From contig NZ_BMQJ01000020.1 in NCBI RefSeq assembly GCF_014648055.1, positions 1 to 64,000 of the forward strand: a stretch of DNA of 64,000 bases, given 5' to 3'. The notes under the pieces are model-generated. The model worked only from the letters and a program-made list of their open reading frames with translations, ran no database searches and was not told the DNA's origin. Both the position numbers and the translations under genes were made by a program. Below are positions 17,298 to 25,126 of this stretch, piece after piece. Positions within the stretch are counted from its first letter, which is position 1. Each line of letters opens with the position of its first letter. The DNA comes from Streptosporangium pseudovulgare. Lineage in GTDB: Bacteria; Actinomycetota; Actinomycetes; Streptosporangiales; Streptosporangiaceae.

Positions 17298-17300
17298 TTC

Positions 17301-18887
17301 TCAGACCTCCGTCAGGCCGAATCGGCCGGTGGTGAGTGCTTCCTTGATCTCTTTACGGCGAGGGCGTCCGGTGACGGTGAAGAACTCGGCGTAGAACGTC
17401 TCGTCGGCCTCGACGAACGCGGCGCTGCCGACCTGTTCGATCTCCGAGAGGATCTCGGCGTTGACGTGGCGCACGTCGGCGAGCGCGGTGGCGGGGTCGG
17501 TGCCGCGGCTGACGACGAAGACCGCGATCAGCCGCTCCATGTTGTCGCCGAACACGGCGGCGGCCTCGATGCCGGGCCGGCTCTTGTACTGCGCCTCGAC
17601 CCATTCCGGGCTGACGTTGCGTCCGTTGGAGGTGATGATGATGTTCTTGAGCCTGCCGGTGATGGTGACGTAGCCGTCGTCGTCGATGTCGGCGATGTCG
17701 CCGGTGTGCAGCCAGCCCTCGGCGTCCAGCGGGAGCGCGGTCGGGTCGTCCGATCCGAGGTAGCCGGTGAGCAGGGACGAGCTGCGGATGAGGAGTTCGC
17801 CGGTGTCGGATCGCCTGACCTCGCAGTGGCGCAGGGGCTTGCCGACCGTGCCGAGACGGACGAGGCCGGGGCCGTTGAGCGTGGCGACGGAGCCGTTCTC
17901 GCTGAGGCCGTACGCGACGTACACCGGCAGGCCGCGGTCCCACATGACACGCAGGACCTCGTCGGACACCGGGGCGCCGCCGCTGAACAGCAGCATCGGG
18001 TCCTCCCGGCCGTACACCGCCAGCGACAGCTCACGGGTGGTCGCGTCCGGGATGGTCCTGGCGTGGGCCGCGATGGACTCCACGAGGGACGGCGGTACCA
18101 GCGACACCGTGGGCCGGGCCTCGGCGAGCAGCCCGCGGACCTGCTCGACGTCGCCGCCGGCGGTGCCCAGCGGCTTGGCCTCCTCGGGCAGGAACACGAC
18201 CGTGCCGCCGGCGAGGAAGGTCAGGTAGACGGCGAAGACCTGCTCCACCAGCAGGCTCGTCGGCACGACGGAGACGTAGCGCTGCCACGCCTCGACGCCG
18301 ACCCGGCTGGTGACGGAGTCGATCAGGTCGTCCACCGCGCCGCGGCGGAGCATCACGCCCTTCGGGGTGGAGGTCGTGCCGGACGTGTGGACGATCTTGC
18401 AGATGGCGGACTCGTCCAGTGTCGCCGCGGCCCGGACCCTGGCGGTGATCTCCTCCGGGGAGTACCCCTCCTCGACCGTGATCGTGATGACCTCGCACCC
18501 CTCGGGGAGGATCCTGTCCTCACCGCCCCACTCCGCCAGGCGCTTGCGGCCCTGCTCGTCCACCAGGCAGACGATCGAGTGCGACAGCAGATGGCGGGCC
18601 TGGTCCCGGCCGAAGGCGATCGGGATGGGCACCGACCGCACGCCGGTCAGCAGGCAGGCCAGGTCGCCGACGATCCCCTCCACGCCGTTGCCGGTGAGCA
18701 GGCCGATCGTGCTGGTCCCGGTGTCCCTTCCCTCGGCCGCGGCGGCGACCGCGTCACCGGTGCGGATCGCCGCGCCGAGCACGGTCCCGTAGGTGTAAGG
18801 GCGGGGCGGCGCGGACGACCTCATCTCCTCCACGGCCACTTTCTCCAGTGAGCCGAGGCGGTCGAGGGCATGGTCAAGCCAACGCAT
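17301..18887 (-). CDS. AMP-dependent acyl-CoA synthetase/ligase
   Basis: A 528-residue adenylate-forming enzyme. The phosphate-binding loop is TSGTTSTPKGVM at 168-179, the A5 motif is YGLSENG, A7 is GWLHTGD, A8 is GRLKN, and the final A10 lysine lies in RRKEIKEAL near the C-terminus. The size and motifs resemble fatty-acid CoA ligases rather than stand-alone NRPS A domains. No carrier protein is encoded nearby, so the acyl chain is probably handed over as a CoA thioester. The gene follows the hemolysin-like acyltransferase by 93 bases and precedes the dioxygenase by 3, in one operon. Confidence 0.85.
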   Translation of the reverse strand: MRWLDHALDRLGSLEKVAVEEMRSSAPPRPYTYGTVLGAAIRTGDAVAAAAEGRDTGTSTIGLLTGNGVEGIVGDLACLLTGVRSVPIPIAFGRDQARHLLSHSIVCLVDEQGRKRLAEWGGEDRILPEGCEVITITVEEGYSPEEITARVRAAATLDESAICKIVHTSGTTSTPKGVMLRRGAVDDLIDSVTSRVGVEAWQRYVSVVPTSLLVEQVFAVYLTFLAGGTVVFLPEEAKPLGTAGGDVEQVRGLLAEARPTVSLVPPSLVESIAAHARTIPDATTRELSLAVYGREDPMLLFSGGAPVSDEVLRVMWDRGLPVYVAYGLSENGSVATLNGPGLVRLGTVGKPLRHCEVRRSDTGELLIRSSSLLTGYLGSDDPTALPLDAEGWLHTGDIADIDDDGYVTITGRLKNIIITSNGRNVSPEWVEAQYKSRPGIEAAAVFGDNMERLIAVFVVSRGTDPATALADVRHVNAEILSEIEQVGSAAFVEADETFYAEFFTVTGRPRRKEIKEALTTGRFGLTEV

Positions 18888-18980
18888 CAGCGGACTCCTT
18901 CTATGCGTTCAGATCTCGGTGCTGTTGAAAGGCTCAGTGCCGTTGAGAGGCCGGTTGAAGGTCCGGCCGGGAGAACGCCG

Positions 18981-19652
18981 TCAGGCGGCGGTCCGCGGGG
19001 CGAGGTCCCGCCCGCAGCGGAGGATGCCCGTGCGGGGTTTCGCGGAGTAGTAGGTGCCCCAGTCGGTGCCGCCGGTCCCGGCGAGGTCGGCGCGGCGGGC
19101 GTTGGTGAGGGTGTGGAACTCCCAGCCCGCGACCCTGGCCACGTCGTGGAGCTTCTCGGTCAGCGTGGACAGCAGGAAGTCGTATCCCAGGTGGAGGGCG
19201 ATCCCCGGCAGGGCGCGCATGAGGAACAGGCCGGCGCCGGGGTGGAACGACGCGATCGGGCCCATCTCCACGACCCGGCGGCGGTCGACGTGGGTCCCGG
19301 GGACGAGGTCGGCGCAGGCCCGCTCGACCGGGACGTCGAGGTAGTTCTCCGACAGCAGCCGGCGCCCGGCGGCGGTGGTGAGCCCCGCGACGCCCAGGAT
19401 GCGGCCGAAGGTGGGCGAGTCGCGGGCGCCGTCCCACGCGGTGACGAACAGGTCGGGGCCGGGGGTGACGACGGCGCCGTACCGGTCGAGGTACTTGCGC
19501 TTCACGCTGTCGACGCAGAACCGGTAGTTCGGCGTGCCGGGACTGGCGAACCCCGTCCGGAGAAGCGGGGAGGTCGCGGGGCCGGACCGGACCTCCTCCA
19601 GCGACGGCAGGGATACGGACAAGGAGTCGGACGCGGTGCCAGGTGTTGCCAT
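18981..19652 (-). CDS. Thermostable-hemolysin-family (GNAT-like) acyltransferase
   Basis: A 223-residue protein matching the T_hemolysin family (Vibrio delta-VPH). Diagnostic segments are LLSENYLDVPVE, the RRRVVEMGPIASFHPGAG core strand and the C-terminal WGTYYSAKPRTGIL. This family has a GNAT-related fold close to N-acyl amino acid and acyl-homoserine lactone synthases, so an acyltransferase role is more likely here than haemolysis. There is no signal peptide. I start at the ATG at 19652, preceded by GATGAGGA. It heads the operon with an acyl ligase, a TauD dioxygenase and a methyltransferase; the ligase would supply its acyl donor. Function is inferred. Confidence 0.7.
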   Translation of the reverse strand: MATPGTASDSLSVSLPSLEEVRSGPATSPLLRTGFASPGTPNYRFCVDSVKRKYLDRYGAVVTPGPDLFVTAWDGARDSPTFGRILGVAGLTTAAGRRLLSENYLDVPVERACADLVPGTHVDRRRVVEMGPIASFHPGAGLFLMRALPGIALHLGYDFLLSTLTEKLHDVARVAGWEFHTLTNARRADLAGTGGTDWGTYYSAKPRTGILRCGRDLAPRTAA

Positions 19653-19896
19653 TTCCTCATCCTCATCTCGAAGTGCCGATCTGCTTGCGTATGCACAACT
19701 CTGCGTGACCCCGGGTCGCCGGAACAGGAGTTTCGGGTGCAGCAAACTGCCCGGGGCTGCAGTTTTCTGCCAAAGACCGGCGCTTGACATGCCGTACGGC
19801 CCAGTACCGGACGACGCCGCGGGTTCCGGAGATCTCCGTAAGGGCAGGTGAGGGGCGGGAAAGGACGTCCGCGGGAGACGATCGGCGGCGAAAGGA

Positions 19897-19928
19897 AGCC
19901 CCGTACGGAGGGTCCTCCGTACGGGGCT
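19897..19928. terminator. Perfect 15-bp hairpin, probable terminator of the GH30 gene
   Basis: Arms 19897-19911 and 19914-19928 are perfectly complementary and carry the GTACGG core that recurs in hairpins of this genome. The hairpin lies about 125 bases beyond the stop codon of the minus-strand xylanase and upstream of the hemolysin-like operon, separating the two. Confidence 0.6.
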
Positions 19929-20054
19929 GTCAGGTGCCGGAAGGGCGCACGGCGAGGTCGCGCCCTTCCGCCGGCCGGCGCCGGTCAGGTCACGACCACC
20001 GGTCAGGCCACGACAACGGTCAAGCTACGACACCGGTCAGGCCACGACTGCAGG

Positions 20055-21740
20055 TCAGGCCACGACGCAGGGAACGCCGTTGAGGGTGAAGGCGGTCGGC
20101 TCGGCGGTGTCGCCGGTGTGGGTGGCCTGGAAGCCGATCTCGATGGTGGCTCCGGGGGCGAGCGTGCCGTTGTAGTCGACGTTGCGGGCGCTCACCTGGC
20201 CGCTGGAGGGTGAATAGGTGGCGTTCCAGCCCGAGGTGATGGTCTGGCCGGAGGGCAGGGTGAAGGCCAGCGTCCAGCCGTTGATCGCCGAGGTTCCGGT
20301 GTTGGTGATGCTGATAGCGGCCGTGAAACCGTTGTTCCAGGTGCTCATCGTGTAGGTGACCCGGGGTCCGGTGCCGGGGCCGCCGGTGGGTGTCACGGTC
20401 GGCGTCGCGGTGGGCGTCGCGGTGGGCGAGGGGCCGTCGCCCACGGTGGTCACGAAGGTCGTCACGCTTCGGGCGGGGAGCGTGACGGTGAGGGAACCGT
20501 TCGACACGGGGATCGTCCCCTGGGGGGCGACGTTCCTGCTCGCGTCGGTCAGCCAGGACGAGGCGCTGGACACGGTGGTGTTCGCCAGGGTGAACTGCTG
20601 GCTCACCGCGGAGGTCCCCTTGTTGACGGCGACGATGACGATCGTGTCGCCACCCCGGTACGCCGAGACGTAGACGTTCGACGCCGGGTTCGCCGTCGCC
20701 CCGATCCGCACGTAGCCGGGGCGGACGAACCTGGCGAAGTGCGCCATCATCGCGCCGCGCTTGCTGATCTGGCCGTCCTCCCGCATGGGGCCGTAGCTGC
20801 GCCGGATGTACCACCAGACGTACGCCTGGAACTCGGCCTCCACCATGGCGCGGTGCATGTGCTCCGCCACGTCGAGCGCCTGGGGCCAGAGGTCCGCCGA
20901 GTCGCTGCTGTTGGGGTGGTAGACCTCGGTCATCCAGAGTTCTTTGCCCGCGCCCTTCTGCTGGAAGAGGGGGTAGGGGAAGTTCGAGTACGGCGTGCCG
21001 TAGAGGTGGGCCCCGATGATGTCCACGTTGGCGAGCGCCGCGGAGTCGTTGAGGATCGGGTCCGACATGTTCTTCAGGTACTGGAAGGACTCGGGCGCGA
21101 TGACCCTGGTGTTGATCGAGCCGGCGTTCTCCCGCAGGAACCGCACCATCTCCGTGGGGGTCCACCACGTCCAGTCATGCGCGTAGTCGGGCTCGTTCTG
21201 CACGGATATGCCGTACAGGTTCACCCCGTTGTTCCGCATGTACGTGCTGAAGGCGTTGAGGTGCTGGGCGTAGGCGGCGTACGAGCCGTACCTGAGGCGT
21301 TTGGCGTTGGTCTGGCTGCCGCGGGTGAAGGTCTCGACCATGCCGGCGGGAGGGTTCCACGGTGACGCGAAGACCGTCGCCCCGAGCTCGACCGCGCGCT
21401 TCGCCGTCGCCAGGTCACGGCTCCAGTCCGACTGGTTCTCGCCGACGGGGATCCGCAGTATGGAGAACCCCAGGCGGCCCTCGCCGGCGCCGAACGCGGT
21501 GTCCCGCTGGGCGGCCGTCAGGTCGCCGGCCCAGGCCGCGTGGGCCATTCCGCCGAAGCCCCGAATCGTCTGCCGCCGCACCGACGGATCGATGACCGCT
21601 GTCGCGGCGGCGGCCTCCGAGGCCCCCAGGACCGAGGCCGCGGCCGTGAGGACCGGCAGGGCCCCCATCGTCGCCAGGACGGTCCTCCGGCTCAGCGGTC
21701 TCCGCTCGCCGCCCACGGGCTCATTCTGATCTTGCGTCAC
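20055..21740 (-). CDS. Secreted GH30 glycosidase (glucuronoxylanase-like) with CBM2
   Basis: A 561-residue exported polysaccharide hydrolase. A Tat-type signal peptide (RR at 18-19, then a hydrophobic stretch ending in ASEAAAA near 46) is followed by the GH30 domain. This carries RGFGGMAHAAWAGDL at its start, the acid/base Glu in GISVQNEPDY and the nucleophile Glu in LWMTEVY. A PT-repeat linker leads to a C-terminal CBM2 with the WNNGF, GWTLAF and WNATYSPSSG tryptophans that bind crystalline cellulose or xylan. The GTG at 21740 has AGGAGA upstream. It resembles XynC-type glucuronoxylanases. A LacI-type palindrome lies 143 bases upstream. Confidence 0.9.
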   Translation of the reverse strand: MTQDQNEPVGGERRPLSRRTVLATMGALPVLTAAASVLGASEAAAATAVIDPSVRRQTIRGFGGMAHAAWAGDLTAAQRDTAFGAGEGRLGFSILRIPVGENQSDWSRDLATAKRAVELGATVFASPWNPPAGMVETFTRGSQTNAKRLRYGSYAAYAQHLNAFSTYMRNNGVNLYGISVQNEPDYAHDWTWWTPTEMVRFLRENAGSINTRVIAPESFQYLKNMSDPILNDSAALANVDIIGAHLYGTPYSNFPYPLFQQKGAGKELWMTEVYHPNSSDSADLWPQALDVAEHMHRAMVEAEFQAYVWWYIRRSYGPMREDGQISKRGAMMAHFARFVRPGYVRIGATANPASNVYVSAYRGGDTIVIVAVNKGTSAVSQQFTLANTTVSSASSWLTDASRNVAPQGTIPVSNGSLTVTLPARSVTTFVTTVGDGPSPTATPTATPTVTPTGGPGTGPRVTYTMSTWNNGFTAAISITNTGTSAINGWTLAFTLPSGQTITSGWNATYSPSSGQVSARNVDYNGTLAPGATIEIGFQATHTGDTAEPTAFTLNGVPCVVA

Positions 21741-21882
21741 GTCTTCTCCTGGCTGTCGGTTTCTCCTGGCTGTCGGTGTGATCCGCGTCCTCCCGGTCCC
21801 GCCGGCCCGGCCGGCACCGGCTCCGGGGCGGACGCCGATCCGTTGTCGGTGGCCCGTCCGGTTCCGGTCGGCCCTCAGTTTT

Positions 21883-21894
21883 GTTAGCGCTAAC
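21883..21894. promoter_or_regulatory. LacI-family operator upstream of the GH30 gene
   Basis: GTTAGCGCTAAC is a perfect 12-base palindrome with the AGCGCT core typical of LacI-type regulators of polysaccharide utilisation in actinomycetes. It lies in the promoter region of the secreted GH30-CBM2 gene. No LacI regulator is encoded in this window, so the controlling protein would act in trans. Confidence 0.6.
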
Positions 21895-22097
21895 TTCACG
21901 CCGATGGACCGGCACGCGAGCGTGACGGGGTTCACGGGTCGCTCACGTGGTCGCGTGAGGGGCGACACTCCGGCGGAGTGTGTTTCGGTCCTCGGCCGGG
22001 GTCAAGTGCGACGCGGGCCGGCGGGTGGGCGAACTGCGTGAACGGCTCGCCGGACCGTGAAATTTTCAGGTCGGCGATCCGCCGTCGGCGGGCCCGC

Positions 22098-22790
22098 TCA
22101 CGACGCCCTGCCGCTCTGCCGACGCACCATCTCGGTGATCCAGACGGGCGCGAACGGAGACGTGCAGCCCGGGGAGGTCGGGTAGTCCTTGAGCACCTCC
22201 AGGCGCTCACCGATGCCGATCGCACGGGCGCGGTGCTCGGCGTGCTCGATCCCGATCTGAGCCAGGCAGTTGTTCATCGCCCACTGCAGGCGATCCGGGG
22301 CGCCCTTCATCTCCGCCTCGATGACGTCGAGCAGCCCCGCGAGGTCGAGGCCCTCGGGCTTCCTCGACACGCGTTCGGCGGTCAGTGCCCAGCCGGCGGC
22401 CGCGACCGCCGGATCCGGATCGGCGGACCAGGCCAGGCGCAGCTCCTCGGAGTGCGGGTTCTTCTTCACCACGTAGTTCACGAGCCAGTCGTGCACCTTG
22501 GGGGTGCGCGCCTCACGCAGCATGGCGTCCAGCTCGTCGTGTCCGAACGCCTTCGGGCGGCAGATCAGGAGGGCCAGCAGCCTCGCCGCGGTGTCACCCG
22601 TCTCCCAGAGCCGGCGCGCGAGCTCCTGCTGCGTCTTCAGCCGCTTGGCGAGCGCGCGCAGCCTGCCGAGGTTCACACCGTGATCGTCGCCGTGCTTCTC
22701 GTTCACCTCGCGGGCCCTCGGGTCCTCAAGCCCGGCCAGCTCGGCCATCACCTCGGCCACCGTCGTCCCGGTCGGCGTCGTCTCGGCCAC
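22098..22790 (-). CDS. DNA alkylation repair (AlkD-like) protein
   Basis: A 230-residue all-helical HEAT-like repeat protein of the DNA_alkylation family. The segment RLWETGDTAARLLALLICRP, followed by VHDWLVNYVVKKNPH and WALTAERVS, is typical of that family's repeats. Some members are glycosylases that remove bulky or cationic alkyl adducts without base flipping; many others are uncharacterised. I chose the GTG at 22790, with AGGAG 6 nt upstream; the frame is open further but has no better start. It is monocistronic. Whether the catalytic Asp/Trp pair of Bacillus cereus AlkD is conserved cannot be judged by eye. Confidence 0.7.
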   Translation of the reverse strand: MAETTPTGTTVAEVMAELAGLEDPRAREVNEKHGDDHGVNLGRLRALAKRLKTQQELARRLWETGDTAARLLALLICRPKAFGHDELDAMLREARTPKVHDWLVNYVVKKNPHSEELRLAWSADPDPAVAAAGWALTAERVSRKPEGLDLAGLLDVIEAEMKGAPDRLQWAMNNCLAQIGIEHAEHRARAIGIGERLEVLKDYPTSPGCTSPFAPVWITEMVRRQSGRAS

Positions 22791-23000
22791 CTCGTTCTCC
22801 TGTCCGTCACGCGCGGGATTCACGCCACGCTGGATCGAGCGCGTGCCCCGGGCCAACGGTCTCACCCATGGCTTATATAAGGCAAGGCTGATCATCGAGG
22901 ACCGCTGTCAGGACGAATCCCATCCGTGTCCGCGCGGGCCGGAGCCGGCCGCCGGCCGCGTCGTGGACGGCCGTGGGCCGCCTCACGGCGCGGGGTGTGG

Positions 23001-23035
23001 CCGGTGGCGGGAGCCGCGCCGCTCCGCGCCACCGG
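23001..23035 (-). terminator. Terminator hairpin downstream of the TauE permease gene
   Basis: CCGGTGGCG at 23001-23009 pairs perfectly with 23027-23035, with an inner GC-rich stem formed by GAGCCGC and its near complement. The hairpin ends 5 bases from the TauE stop codon on the minus strand. No U-tract follows. Confidence 0.5.
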
Positions 23036-23040
23036 CGGTA

Positions 23041-24012
23041 TCAGGTGAGCAGCCAGATCGCCGAGAACAGACCTATGACCATCACGAGCGTCCGCAGGTA
23101 CGAGGCCCGCATTCGCCGGCCGAGCACCGCGCCGACCCAGCCGCCGAGAAGCGCGCCGGCGCCGAGCAGCAGAACGGGTTGCCAGACCGGCAGCAGATGC
23201 CCGGTCATGATGAAGACCACCGTGCCCGTGGCGTTGATCGTCGTCGCGGTGAGGATCTTGAGAGCATTTATCTGCTGGAGCGACATGCGCGGGAACGCCA
23301 CGTTGAACACCGAGAACAGCAGCACACCGAGAGCCACCACCCAGTAGCCCCCGTAGACGCTGACGGCCAGCATCATGGCCCACGGCCCGTAGCGGCGAAG
23401 CCTGCTGGGATGCGACGCGCCGGTGGCGGCGTGACGGTCCGGATCGGCGGCCGCGGAGTCGGCGACCGCGGTGTCCGCGGTCGCGGGCACCGCGACGGCC
23501 GGACCGTCTCCCGCCGGATCGGGTCCCGTCCCGGCGGGGGACGGCCCCGAGGCGGCCGGCACGAGCACCAGGGCGGGCCGGGACGCGGGGGACACGGGGG
23601 ACACGGCCTCCCGGGCCGGGACGCCGGACTCCCGCCCGGTGCGGCGGCCCAGCAGCGGCTGCGCCGCGGCCAGGGCCGTGGCGGCGAGGATGAGCACCGG
23701 CGTGGCCGTCGCGAAGTATTTGGCCGGGAGGCTGAGCAGGAGCACGCTGCCCACGAGGCCGCCGGCCACCGCCACCATGGTGATCTTCACCAGGAGCGCC
23801 GGTTGCTTGGGCAACCACGTGCGGTAGCCGTACGCCCCGGAGATCCCTCCGGGCAGCAGGCCCAGGCCGTTGATGACGTTGGCCAGCACCGGCGGATATC
23901 CCAGCCAGATCAGCGCGGGGAAACTGACCAGCGACCCCCCGGCGACGACCGTGTTGAGCGCACCCGAGGCGACGCCCATGGTCGTGAGGAAGACGGTGTC
24001 CGACCACGTCAT
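23041..24012 (-). CDS. Sulfite exporter TauE/SafE family permease
   Basis: A 323-residue membrane protein with two blocks of about four helices. The N-terminal TauE signature GALNTVVAGGSLVSFPALI and the second-half NALKILTATTINATGTVVF are clear. Family members move sulfite, sulfoacetate or other organosulfur anions. The two halves are separated by an unusually long hydrophilic linker of about 90 residues (about 125-215), rich in Pro, Ala and Asp. This is not present in typical 250-residue members. The ATG at 24012 is chosen because upstream in-frame sequence is Arg-rich and not membrane-like. No partner gene is adjacent. Confidence 0.8.
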   Translation of the reverse strand: MTWSDTVFLTTMGVASGALNTVVAGGSLVSFPALIWLGYPPVLANVINGLGLLPGGISGAYGYRTWLPKQPALLVKITMVAVAGGLVGSVLLLSLPAKYFATATPVLILAATALAAAQPLLGRRTGRESGVPAREAVSPVSPASRPALVLVPAASGPSPAGTGPDPAGDGPAVAVPATADTAVADSAAADPDRHAATGASHPSRLRRYGPWAMMLAVSVYGGYWVVALGVLLFSVFNVAFPRMSLQQINALKILTATTINATGTVVFIMTGHLLPVWQPVLLLGAGALLGGWVGAVLGRRMRASYLRTLVMVIGLFSAIWLLT

Positions 24013-24908
24013 GATCGGTCCCGGGGGGTCACGCCGGTGACCGCCGCGGCACCGTCCCCCGGCCCCGGATCCCCTCCGCGGAGGGGACCTCCCGTACGGC
24101 CGGCGCACCTCCGCCGCGCGCCGCGGGTCCTCACGAATGTTCTTCCTGTGACCGGCTCCGTCAGGCCCATGGCGACCTCTCATGGAGATGACCGGCGGAT
24201 CCAGGTCTCGAGAGGCCGGCAGTCCAGCCGAATCGGCTGTCCTGACGACACGCCGCCGGCAGCCGCGAGGATCGTCGTGCTTGTCTCGCGGGAGATGCCG
24301 GCCACGTGCTTCGTACCGGGTGCTGCCTCCGGCCATCGTGGCCGGCTGTGCTCCGGGCTCGGTCCTGTGTTCCGCGGGTGAGGTTCCTCACCCGCGGTCA
24401 GGGTGCGCGCCGTACCTTGATGCCAATCTTGCCGTTACCTTGCAGTCCAGGTCAGGCGCGGAAAACGGTTTTCGGGCCTGCCGCCGGAACCGACGCGGGA
24501 CGGCTTTCGGGGTCATGGGAACGGGCGGGCCGGAATCGGTTCCGGGGAACTCCGCCGGGAGTTCTCCACCGTCGGCCAGATGAAATCGATATATGTTCCG
24601 AGCTCGGTCGGGGAAATCGAGCGGATGCTGACAAAAGGTCAAGAGCATCGGCCGCCGCCGGCCGGTGATGCCATACCGGAACGCCGGTCGGCCATGGCGA
24701 CTTTCGGCGTGCACGGTCATCGATCGTTCCGCGGTGGCAGCCGATCGCTCCTGCGTGATGGATCGCGTCCCGGGGACGCGCGCGACGATCGCGCGAGGTC
24801 ACGCGTTCGTTCGCGGAGCCGTCCGGCTCACGCGTCGTACCCGGACACCGCGCCGGGATCGGCGTTTTCGTGGCGGACGGCCACTCGGGCGCCGATGACC
24901 CGATCGGC
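24013..24908. other. Long intergenic region, no supported gene
   Basis: About 900 bases without a convincing gene. Frames of 110-115 codons exist on both strands around 24388-24927, but none has a ribosome-binding site and none resembles a known protein. GC content drops locally around 24570-24630. The region precedes a 13-codon peptide gene on the minus strand, so part of it may be that transcript's 3' end. Confidence 0.4.
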
Positions 24909-24950
24909 TCAGATGACGATGATGTAGATCATCTGGAATGGAGTGAACAT
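24909..24950 (-). CDS. Very short peptide gene (13 residues) with strong ribosome-binding site
   Basis: The frame encodes MFTPFQMIYIIVI and then TGA. GGGGAGG lies exactly 5 bases before the ATG, one of the best Shine-Dalgarno sequences in the window. The product is hydrophobic with no charged side chain. It lies about 180 bases downstream of, and on the same strand as, the SARP-STAND-TPR regulator, the position afsS has relative to afsR. The direct repeat GTGACCA (9-base period) lies just upstream on the minus strand and could be an activator site. A regulatory or signalling peptide, or a short membrane peptide, is possible. The function is unknown. Confidence 0.5.
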   Translation of the reverse strand: MFTPFQMIYIIVI

Positions 24951-25126
24951 CACTGCCTCCCCTCGCTTAACTGTGGTCACGTTGGTCACATGTTAACCAT
25001 GCCGGGAAGCATCGTGCGGCATATCCAGAAAAATCCAATTATGTGAATTGGGTATGGATGACGCGGCCGAAGCCGGCCATTCCCGATCGCGCATGCCAGA
25101 GCCCCGCGGGTCCGAGAACACACCGG

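Noticed and set aside
15619-19652. Isonitrile lipopeptide (ScoA-E/Rv0096-0101-like) cluster
   Set aside because: A TauD enzyme and an acyl ligase are present, but the thioesterase, acyl carrier protein and NRPS required for that pathway are absent.
24580-24927. 115-codon plus-strand frame starting MKSIYVPSSVGEIERMLTKG
   Set aside because: The first 25 residues look protein-like but the rest is Arg/Ser-rich low-complexity sequence and there is no ribosome-binding site; it also overlaps the better supported 13-codon minus-strand gene.
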